Shown here: in pieces, positions 8,906 to 15,713 of the stretch | How the letters are laid out: every line of letters starts with the position of its first letter | Numbering within the stretch: the stretch's first letter is position 1 | Source: Methylomonas paludis | GTDB taxonomy: Bacteria > Pseudomonadota > Gammaproteobacteria > Methylococcales > Methylomonadaceae | Length of the DNA: 64,000 nt | NCBI RefSeq assembly: GCF_018734325.1 | Contig: NZ_CP073754.1 | Location: forward strand, 1,116,001-1,180,000 | Reading direction: 5' to 3' | Position numbers and translations under genes: made by a program | Notes under the pieces: generated by a model | Database searches by the model: none | Told to the model about the DNA's origin: nothing | What the model saw: the letters and a program-made list of their open reading frames with translations, nothing else

Positions 8906-9943
8906 TCAGTTTTTTGAATTAAGTTGCCCACATGCGGCTAATACATCATCGCCTTTAGCCGTTCTGATTAAAGTGGGGATTTTAAAAGTATCTAAAATGG
9001 CTTTAAACGTTTCAATTTTAGCCAAATCCGGACACTGGTAATGTGATCCAGGGAATGAGTTAAAAGGAATCAAGTTGATATAAGCACTTTTACCCGCCAG
9101 TAGCGCACCCAATTTTTGGGCATCATCGGCAGAATCATTAAAATCTTTTATCAGAATATATTCATAAGTAATAAATTGCTTTTTATTTAAAGGTATCTGG
9201 TCGATATAGCTTAATACCTCCGCTAGCGGATATTTTTTATTAATGGGTATCAGTTCATTGCGCTTTTCTGTAAAAGGTGAATGCAGCGATAAGGCCAGGT
9301 TCACGCCAGGAATTTCCTGGCTCCATCTTTTAAGCCCCGGAATATAACCAGCTGTGGAAATAGTAATTTTTTGCACGCCAACTGACGTGCCGTGTTGGGA
9401 TAAAAAAATCTCACAGGCTTTTTTAACGGCATCAAAATTATGTAAAGGTTCGCCTTGCCCCATAAACACAATATTTAAAATCCGCTCTTCTCCAGGCCGA
9501 TTGCTGGCTAACCAGCGCCAGGCCTGCAGAAACTGGCCGACAATTTCACTGGTGGTCAAATTTCTTTTTAGGCCTTGTTCTCCGGTAAAACAAAAAGAAC
9601 AATTCATGGCACAGCCAACCTGTGATGAAAGACAAATAGAATATTTATTGTTAAACGGAATAAGCACCGTTTCAACTTTATGCTGGTCTTTAAACTTAAA
9701 AACAAATTTTACGGTGCGATCTTTTGTGGACTCATAAACCGTATCAATTTCCGGCAGAGAAAAGTCGAAATTTTCGGCAAAAAAGGCCAAAGAGCCTTTG
9801 GCAAGTTTATCCACACATTGAGTATCTGCTTTTTTCTTATAATGCCAGTTAAACAGCACGGTCGCGGCAGAATGATTTAAATTATTTTCATTTATGATCG
9901 TTGCTAAATCAGCATAATTTAAGTCATAAAAGGATGGTTTCAA
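8906..9943 (-). CDS. Cfr/RlmN-family radical SAM 23S rRNA methyltransferase (divergent)
   Basis: A radical SAM enzyme with C111, C115 and C118 (CAMNCSFC) to bind the iron-sulfur cluster, GQGEPLHNF, and the terminal AACGQL with the second essential Cys of the RlmN/Cfr family. Such enzymes methylate A2503 of 23S rRNA: RlmN at C2, Cfr at C8. The block NLALSLHSPFTEKRNELIPINKKYPL resembles Cfr-type proteins in its SLHSP, where classical RlmN has SLHAP. The chosen start is a TTG at 9943 with AGGAGA 7 bases upstream; longer starts at 9970 (ATG) and 10033 lack a clear ribosome-binding site. It is AT-rich, stands alone and borders repeats, suggesting transfer. Whether C2 or C8 is the target cannot be read from sequence alone. 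Confidence 0.8.
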   Translation of the reverse strand: MKPSFYDLNYADLATIINENNLNHSAATVLFNWHYKKKADTQCVDKLAKGSLAFFAENFDFSLPEIDTVYESTKDRTVKFVFKFKDQHKVETVLIPFNNKYSICLSSQVGCAMNCSFCFTGEQGLKRNLTTSEIVGQFLQAWRWLASNRPGEERILNIVFMGQGEPLHNFDAVKKACEIFLSQHGTSVGVQKITISTAGYIPGLKRWSQEIPGVNLALSLHSPFTEKRNELIPINKKYPLAEVLSYIDQIPLNKKQFITYEYILIKDFNDSADDAQKLGALLAGKSAYINLIPFNSFPGSHYQCPDLAKIETFKAILDTFKIPTLIRTAKGDDVLAACGQLNSKN

Positions 9944-10147
9944 GAAGTTTCTCCTGGGTATTTTACCCATGCCATTTAGATTGAAATATTGGGATTTGTA
10001 AGGCCATAGGTGGTGACAACCGGGCGGGGGCATTCATCTATCGCCTAAAGCCTAATTCATGAGGCTATATTTGCGTTAATAGTTGATACTCTAGTGGTCA
10101 AGTTTTTTAGCCACAAAATTGGTGCAAGTGTAACCAAAATTTTGGGT

Positions 10148-10207
10148 TTGGTGTTGACGAATAAGGCTTTATGATGCGGTTCGTTCCTCACCACATCCTA
10201 CCGGGCT
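10148..10207. repeat. 60-bp direct repeat, left copy
   Basis: Identical over 60 bases to 14728-14787; weaker similarity extends about 40 bases further left on both. It contains a minus-oriented GATGCG-family hairpin. The two copies flank the whole insertion-sequence block. Confidence 0.85.
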
Positions 10208-10245
10208 GCTTTAGATCCTATTCCGATCATTGATGCCGCAAAAAG

Positions 10246-10270
10246 CTGTAGGGTGGGCACACGCTTTTTG
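10246..10270. repeat. Palindromic intergenic repeat, left half interrupted by IS4
   Basis: TGTAGGGTGGGCACACGCT followed by TTTTG, the left part of a palindrome GGGCACA-CGCTTTT-TGTGCCC. The right part lies at 11802-11826. The same two halves flank the second IS copy (60099-60122 and 61654-61677). Related palindromes without insertions are at 22866-22887 and 63747-63773. Confidence 0.75.
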
Positions 10271-10366
10271 TGCCCCATACGCATCAACTTAGTATAAATT
10301 AGGCGAAATATACTGTTTAACCATATGATAAAATAGATATTATTTACTTGTAAACTAATATTCGAA

Positions 10367-11688
10367 ATGGAAATTTTTTTAGGCTGGCGCAAACCCTGCA
10401 GTTTGTTCTGACCACTAAGTCTAACGAACTCGCCAAAGAGGGATTCATCAAACGCCAGCGTAAAATCACGGGGTCTAATTTTGTGAAAACGTTGATCTTT
10501 GGTTGGATGCAGTACTTCACACCGTCAGTCGAAGGCTTGGCTAGAGCCGGCTATACTCATGGATTAAAGATCAGCGCTCAGGGGTTGGACAAGCGCTTCA
10601 CCCAAGAGGCTTGCGAATTGATGAAACGTGTTTTGGAAACAGCTCTTGCCCAAGTTGTGACTGCGAGTGTGCAAGTGGACGCTGGTATTTTAAAACCCTT
10701 TCCGGCCATTTATCTTGCGGATTGCAGCACCGTTGCTTTACCCACTGAATTGGAGACGATTTGGCCCGGGGTCGGCGGTTCCGAGAATGCGAGCAAAGCT
10801 GCCATTAAGGTTGATACGAACTTGGAAATAAAAACCGGGCAAATCCATTTTAACTTGTTGCCGGGCCGCCATTCGGACAGCCGTAGCCCTGTCGCCGAGT
10901 CTGTTTACGAAAAAGGGAGTCTACGCATACAAGATTTGGGCTATTTCAATCTAGGACGCATGAAACAACAGGCTGAACGAGGTGAATATTGGATTTCTCG
11001 CCTGCAACCCGGTACGCAAGTTTTTTCAATGGCCGGTGACCCGATAAACTTGAGTAGTCACTGTCTAAACTTACTCAAACAAGGACTGATGCGAAATGAA
11101 ATCGCGGTCAAAGTGGGCGTCAAGGAACAATTGACTGTACGAATGCTATTCTGGAAATTACCGGCGGAAGAGGCGGGTCGGCGACGGGCAAAAATGCTGA
11201 ATAACGGCAGAAAGCACAGCAGAATGCCTAGCGAAGCGAACCTTGCCGGGTGTGATTGGAATATACTGATCACCAATGTCGAACCTGAAAAACTTAACCA
11301 TGAAGACTGTTTTGTCATGTACGGTGTTCGTTGGCAAATTGAGCTGATTTTTAAATTGTGGAAATCCCATAGCGGCCTAGGACATTCGCGCAGTGAAAAA
11401 CCGGAGCGTATACTCTGTGAAATCTATGCCAAATTACTAGCGATCATCTTTCAGCACTGGATTGTGTTGACCGGACTCTGGCAAAAGCCTGATCGTAGTC
11501 TAGTCAAAGGCAATCAAATGATTAAGGAGCAATCATCGGGTTTAGCCAAATGCATGAATGATCTGGAAACATTGGCTAACTTTCTAAAAGAACTGGCGGA
11601 CAGGTTCGATCATGGCTGTTCAATGAATAAGCGAAAGAAAACGCTAAACACCTGTCAACGGATAGAACTTAGGTGCGCTTATGCATAA
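10367..11688 (+). CDS. IS4-family DDE transposase, probably expressed through a -1 frameshift
   Basis: The main frame is open from 10354 to 11688. The usual gene-finder start would be GTG at 10483, but the frame upstream encodes LAQTLQFVLTTKSNELAKEG and FIKRQRKITGSNF, which looks like the normal N-terminus of this transposase group, and it has no ATG. The only nearby ATG (10367) is in another frame and meets T_TTT_TTA at 10375-10381; a -1 shift there joins the frames. Catalytic acids fit IYLADCSTVALP, DLGYFN and YGVRWQIELIFKLWKS (D, D, E). No strong ribosome-binding site precedes the ATG. Starting at GTG 10483 with a truncated N-terminus remains possible. Confidence 0.85.
10375..10381 (+). 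promoter_or_regulatory. Candidate -1 frameshift heptamer T_TTT_TTA
   Basis: In the frame of ATG 10367 the codons are ATG GAA ATT TTT TTA, so the heptamer is correctly phased as X_XXY_YYZ. After a -1 slip the next codon is AGG in the transposase frame. Without it translation ends at TGA 10409-10411. Transcript slippage on the T7 run would have the same effect. The same site is present in copy 2 at 60227-60233. Confidence 0.5.
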
Positions 11689-11801
11689 AGGGGGACGAGC
11701 ACAGATCAAACGCATAGCGGGATTGAAAGGATGTAATTCATCAGCATTTATAACATACTAATAAATAACGATTGTTTTTTAAAGTTGATGCGTATGGGGC
11801 A

Positions 11802-11826
11802 CACGCTTTTTGTGCCCACGCGTAAA
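11802..11826. repeat. Palindromic intergenic repeat, right half after IS4
   Basis: CACGCTTTTTGTGCCCACGC, the right part of the palindrome interrupted by the IS; joined with 10246-10270 minus one copy of the duplication it restores TGTAGGGTGGGCAC...GTGCCCACGCGT. Confidence 0.75.
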
Positions 11827-12453
11827 TAGGCGTAAATCGTAAATAGGGAACAGACCCAACGCTGTTCACTTAAGAGATTTTTTGAATAAAATCGAATAAG
11901 CTTATCAATTTCATCCTGAAATAGGTAAGCAACATGGCAGGCAAATTAATGGCGTTAGCCGATCCCGTTCGAATTGCGGATTATCTAAGTTTGGGGCTGT
12001 TAGCGCGCTTAGTTCCGCCATCTATGGTAGAGGATGCCTTAATTCAGCATGGCAAACAGAGTCGCCGCCAGCGGGATTTACCGGCGCATGCAGTCGCTTA
12101 TTATGTTGTAGCGCTCCCCCTGTATCATGGAATCAACATTGAGGAAGTTCTGCGTGTGGTCACAGAAGGTATGGAATATATGGGAGCAAAATATATCCGT
12201 CGTGAAGTGGGCAAATCGGTGATTAGCGCCGCTCGAACACGATTGGGTGCTGAGGTCATGCAAACCCTAGCCGACCAAGCATTAAAGCCCTTAGCAACGG
12301 AAGCCTTATCGAACTCTGTCGCAAATACAAGCCTCACCACAAACGAAAAAGAAACATACGGAGCTACCCGATGCAGCCATGACCGTTCGAGTGATTGATT
12401 ACCGACTCCCTGGCGGAAATTGTCAATGTAGTTGTCGCCTCGACGTTTAAATC

Positions 12454-13536
12454 TTAAGCGGCATTTTTGTTCTGAGTTGTCTCCTCTGTATTAGGTTTAC
12501 TGTTAGTCACTGGCTTATCAGGATTAAGGTGGACTGCTTGGATGCAATCCCAATTCCGCGTGTTACCAGTCCATCGCTTCGGGTTTCGATCACGGGCAGC
12601 CTCATAAACGGCTTTACGCTTAACCAGTAGGCCTTGATCTAAGCCTTCATGGCGTTGCGCTGGCGTGACAAACCGGATGGCGCTGTGGCGATGCTCGTGG
12701 TTGTACCATTCCACCAGTCTCGTTACCCAGTCACGAGCATCCGTCACCTTTGCAAACGGCTTTAACGGATAGTTTGGCCGGTATTTTAAGGTCTTAAAGA
12801 GCGATTCTGAGTAAGGATTGTCGTTGCTAACCGAAGGCCGACTTAACGAGGGCATGACACCGAGTTGTTGCAAGGTTGCCAGCATGGTAGCGCCTTTCAT
12901 GGGGCTACCGTTATCAGAGTGCAGTATCAGCTGTTTGGGCTGTATCCCCTCACGATGGCACAGGTCACGTAACAATTCGCCTGCCAAGGTACTGCTTTCC
13001 TCTTCAAACACCTGCCAACCCACGATCTTTCGGCTGAAAATATCCACAAACAGGTAAAGATAGAAAAACTGTCCACGGATTGCTGATGGCAGATAGGTAA
13101 TATCCCAGCTATAAAGTTGGTTAGGTACGGTGGCACAGAGGGCACGCGGTTTAGTGCGGGATTGAGCAGGGCGTTCACTGCGACGGTGTGCCAATTGGTT
13201 TTCTGCTCGCAGTACGCGATAGAATGTCGATTCAGAAGCCAGATAGCGGCCTTGATCGGCCAGCCGAGGTACGATCTGACTCGGCGGCAGATGCCCAAAT
13301 TCATCGGAATTGGCAACAGCCAACACCTCGGCTCGCTCCATGACGGTAAGCTTATGCGGCGGTTGATATTCACGTAATGGACGTTGATCACAATGAACGG
13401 TCTCACCGGTCTGCCAGCGCTGCAAGGTGCGTTCGCTTAAACCCAGCACTTCACAAGCTTGGGCTTGCCGCGCACCCGCTATTATCGATTCATTCAGTAA
13501 AACAATTACTTGCTTGCGCTCTTCGTGGGCAGTCAT
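12454..13536 (-). CDS. IS3-family transposase OrfB (catalytic subunit)
   Basis: A 360-residue integrase-fold transposase with an N-terminal helix-turn-helix region, an HTH_21-like segment and an rve core. The DDE triad is visible: D in SWDITYLPSA, D in ILHSDNGSPMKG and E in NPYSESLFKTLKYRP. The ATG overlaps the orfA stop as ATGA, so coupling or frameshifting would produce it together with OrfA, the usual IS3 arrangement. The C-terminal extension (KPNTEETTQNKNAA) is unremarkable. Appears complete and potentially active. Confidence 0.92.
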   Translation of the reverse strand: MTAHEERKQVIVLLNESIIAGARQAQACEVLGLSERTLQRWQTGETVHCDQRPLREYQPPHKLTVMERAEVLAVANSDEFGHLPPSQIVPRLADQGRYLASESTFYRVLRAENQLAHRRSERPAQSRTKPRALCATVPNQLYSWDITYLPSAIRGQFFYLYLFVDIFSRKIVGWQVFEEESSTLAGELLRDLCHREGIQPKQLILHSDNGSPMKGATMLATLQQLGVMPSLSRPSVSNDNPYSESLFKTLKYRPNYPLKPFAKVTDARDWVTRLVEWYNHEHRHSAIRFVTPAQRHEGLDQGLLVKRKAVYEAARDRNPKRWTGNTRNWDCIQAVHLNPDKPVTNSKPNTEETTQNKNAA

Positions 13537-14024
13537 TCGACCTCTCCCCCCAAGAGCGCTCGGAACTTTTTTTGCAGAACCAACAGCGCGGCGGCTTCTG
13601 CTAAGGCTTTGTCTTTGCGTAACAACTCTCGCTCCAGGGTATGAATTTCCGCTTTTAGGGTATGCACTTCACCTTTTTCAGATACGCCACCCTGACGACA
13701 GAATTCAGCTTTCCACTGCTCAAGCTGATGAACGAATAACCCTTGTTCACGGCACCAGGCATTCAAGTCTTCCCCGTTCAAGCCATAAGATTTCTGTAAC
13801 GCTGAGAGACGTTCTTCAGGACGCCAATCATCAGGGCGTTTCGATTTCGACGGTAGATCTCGGGAGTTATGCAATTTAGCTTTTTTCATCCATGTTTTTA
13901 GGGTTTGCCAGCAAACGTTCAAGTCCTTCGCAATATCCTGAATCGATTGGTCGTTTCCACGGTTGTAAACTTTTCTCAGAGCTTGCTCTTTGAAGTCTTC
14001 AGAATACCTTGTATATGTTTTCAT
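13533..14024 (-). CDS. IS3-family OrfA (helix-turn-helix DNA-binding subunit)
   Basis: Starts MKTYTRYSEDFKEQALRKVY, typical of IS3 OrfA, with a helix-turn-helix (SIQDIAKDLNVCWQTLKTWMKKA) and a C-terminal coiled coil (HTLKAEIHTLERELLRKDKALAEAAALL) that in the family mediates dimerisation and leads into the frameshift zone. The ATG at 14024 is preferred over 14036 because the family N-terminus starts there. At about 163 residues it is longer than many OrfA proteins because of a middle segment (SYGLNGEDLNAWCREQGLF). Confidence 0.88.
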   Translation of the reverse strand: MKTYTRYSEDFKEQALRKVYNRGNDQSIQDIAKDLNVCWQTLKTWMKKAKLHNSRDLPSKSKRPDDWRPEERLSALQKSYGLNGEDLNAWCREQGLFVHQLEQWKAEFCRQGGVSEKGEVHTLKAEIHTLERELLRKDKALAEAAALLVLQKKFRALLGGEVE

Positions 14025-14727
14025 CTCTAATCTCAAATTTTATTGGCTTTAAAAATTTGAGACGACAACTAGTCTGACGCGGGGGGCTGGTGTTCCAGAT
14101 TCAGAATCAGTTTACCGGCTCATCACAAATTTACTTGACCCCATCGAATATCCAGCAGAGGAACTGGCCAGTCTGTATCAATCAAGATGGCAAATTGAAA
14201 CCACTTTCAACGAAATGAAAACAACCCTGAAAGGTGCTGATAGAGTGTTACGCAGCAAAACGCCTGAATTAGTCAAACAAGAGTTTTGGGGATTGCTTCT
14301 CGCGCATCACATCGTACGCAAAGTAATATTGGAAACCGCATTAGTACATGAGCAAGAACCTGATTACCTGAGTTTTAAAAATAGCTTATCCATTATCCGA
14401 AGGAAACTGCCCCATAGCGGGGCATTCCCCCCTAATCAATTCCAGGATTGGTGGTCGAAAATGATTGAGCAGGTGGCATCAGGTCTGATTACAAGTTGCA
14501 GAGGGCGATCAAATCCTCGTTGTGTTAAACGACGAACCAAACAACATCTGCCTCGACAGAGAAATGAAGCTCTTAATCAATGTTATAACTGGAAAATTGA
14601 AATCGTAAAGTGAACAGCATTGGGTCTGTCCCCTTTTTTTGCCTTTTTTGAAAGCCCAGGTACAGCGCTTTTTTTAAGTTGGATTTTATGCACACATTTT
14701 GCTGTAAATTTAACCGGAATTTTGAGC

Positions 14728-14787
14728 TTGGTGTTGACGAATAAGGCTTTATGATGCGGTTCGTTCCTCACCACATCCTACCGGGCT
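14728..14787. repeat. 60-bp direct repeat, right copy
   Basis: Identical to 10148-10207, same orientation, directly upstream of the DUF2971 gene. Includes a GATGCG-family hairpin at 14750-14783. Confidence 0.85.
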
Positions 14788-14807
14788 ACAGCCATACCTA
14801 TAGCATT

Positions 14808-15515
14808 ATGAAGTTATTTCACTTTACTAAAAAAGAGTTTGCGCTCTTGGCGATACGTGATCAGCGGCTTAAGGTTGCGCAGATTGATAAGCTTAACGAT
14901 CCGTTTGAGTTTCGCCCATATCTACATCCAGATGAAAATGAAATAGATATGTTCAATAGATTTAAACAATGGGTTAGTGAACGAACTGGGATACTTTGCT
15001 TCTCTAGGAAGTCGGATAATCCTGTGCAATGGGCTCATTATGGTGATAGTCATCAAGGCGTAGCGTTAGAGTTTTGCGTTAATGACGACAACGTTTGTGA
15101 AGTGAAATACTCGTGCGAGCCGGTACGAATTGATCTTAAAAAAGGGCGTCAGGATGGGGGGTTTTTAGATAAAGATTACGGGGATATATTATTGGAATTG
15201 GCAACTACGAAGTGGGAGCAATGGCAGTACGAAAATGAGGTCAGAGTTTTCTGTCCTTTTAATGAGTGCCAAAAAGTAGATGATCTATGGTACGAATCTT
15301 TCGGGGCGAATATGACTCTCGTTGGTATAGTCATTGGTTATAATTGCCACCTAACGGATGAAGTGATTAAGAGTAACTTACCACCTAATTACCAAATATC
15401 TGTTACGCGTGTAGAACTGGATTTCAGTTCTTTCAAGGTAGTCGAGACTCAGAAGTATACTATCAAAGACCCTGGACAAGCGGCCAAACCGAGCCAAAAC
15501 GCTCAAGCAACTTAA
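14808..15515 (+). CDS. DUF2971-domain protein
   Basis: A 235-residue protein opening MKLFHFTKKEFALLAIRDQRLKVAQIDKLNDPFEFRP, the typical DUF2971 start (a Tyr/Phe-rich strand, then LNDPFE). Further conserved pieces are ILCFSRKSDNPVQWAHYGDSHQGVALEF and WQYENEVRVF. The ATG at 14808 is chosen because an upstream in-frame ATG at 14751 lies inside the 60-bp repeat. Molecular function is unknown; members often sit in accessory or defence-rich regions, which matches its position at the edge of the IS block. The last 15 or so residues (DPGQAAKPSQNAQAT) do not look like the family and may come from read-through into neighbouring DNA. Confidence 0.8.
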   Translation: MKLFHFTKKEFALLAIRDQRLKVAQIDKLNDPFEFRPYLHPDENEIDMFNRFKQWVSERTGILCFSRKSDNPVQWAHYGDSHQGVALEFCVNDDNVCEVKYSCEPVRIDLKKGRQDGGFLDKDYGDILLELATTKWEQWQYENEVRVFCPFNECQKVDDLWYESFGANMTLVGIVIGYNCHLTDEVIKSNLPPNYQISVTRVELDFSSFKVVETQKYTIKDPGQAAKPSQNAQAT

Positions 15516-15713
15516 TGAAGCAGCGAAGTATGATACATGGTTACAACAAGCCAATGAGCAAAACTTGGGGGCTTGTCTTTATATGCAGCTATGAAAAATT
15601 TACACTAAATATCATTCTTATCTGATATTATCTCTAAGGCTATTGTTTTTTATAGGATATTTAATAATTGCGGATATATCTATCAATGAACCATAAGTAA
15701 CGGAGAATTGATC
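15516..15713. other. AT-rich intergenic stretch with a possible antitoxin-tail remnant
   Basis: A frame overlapping the DUF2971 end (15478-15594) reads TLKQLNEAAKYDTWLQQANEQN, faintly like the tail of a RelB/DinJ antitoxin, without a start codon or partner. The rest is AT-rich leader; CGGAG at 15701-15705 is the ribosome-binding site of the next gene. Confidence 0.3.

Larger units (their letters stand above)
10271..11801 (+). mobile_element. Complete IS4-family insertion sequence, copy 1
   Basis: About 1531 bp with perfect inverted ends TGCCCCATACGCATCAACTT and one transposase gene. The likely target duplication is CACGCTTTTTG (10260-10270 and 11802-11812); because the target is itself palindromic the boundary can slide by a few bases (7 to 15 bp duplication). 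Copy 2 at 60123-61653 looks identical in the coding and flanking internal DNA, implying recent transposition. Confidence 0.9.
12421..14079 (-). mobile_element. IS3-family insertion sequence inside the IS4 remnant
   Basis: Two minus-strand genes (orfA, orfB) lie between ends that share TAGTTGTCGCCTC (12429) and, inverted, TAGTTGTCGTCTC (14071); weaker similarity (TGTCA) extends outward to about 12421 and 14079. Exact boundaries and target duplication are uncertain. It is oriented against the transposase it interrupts, and both genes are intact. Confidence 0.8.
11934..14613 (+). pseudogene. IS4-family transposase, deleted and split by insertion
   Basis: Residues from ATG 11934 match the IS4 N-terminal domain (MAGKLMALADPVRIADYLSL, then HAVAYYVVALPLYHGINIEEVLRVV). 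After about residue 125 the frame loses similarity; in a shifted frame ELPDAAMTVRVIDYRLPG appears near 12360-12413, which belongs roughly 100 residues further on in intact relatives. The sequence resumes at 14086 with VPDSESVYRLITNLLDP, ELASLYQSRWQIETTFNEMK (catalytic Glu) and ends with TGA inside the right inverted repeat. Frameshift, internal deletion and IS3 insertion together make it non-functional. Confidence 0.85.
11846..14633 (+). mobile_element. Decayed IS4-family element interrupted by an IS3-family element
   Basis: Ends are GGGAACAGACCCAACGCTG at 11846 and the inverted GGGGACAGACCCAATGCTG at 14633, an imperfect inverted repeat of about 26 bases (TGTTCACTT continues on both). The plus-strand transposase is split: N-terminal part at 11934-12420, C-terminal part at 14080-14613. 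Even without the IS3 insert the element is about 1.13 kb and lacks the middle of its catalytic domain, so an internal deletion happened too. It belongs to a different subgroup from the intact IS4 element directly to its left. Confidence 0.85.

Noticed and set aside
10198-10392. Minus-strand frame of 64 residues across the IS4 left end
   Set aside because: It runs through the repeat, the target palindrome and the IS end, has no family likeness and is present only because the region is AT-rich.
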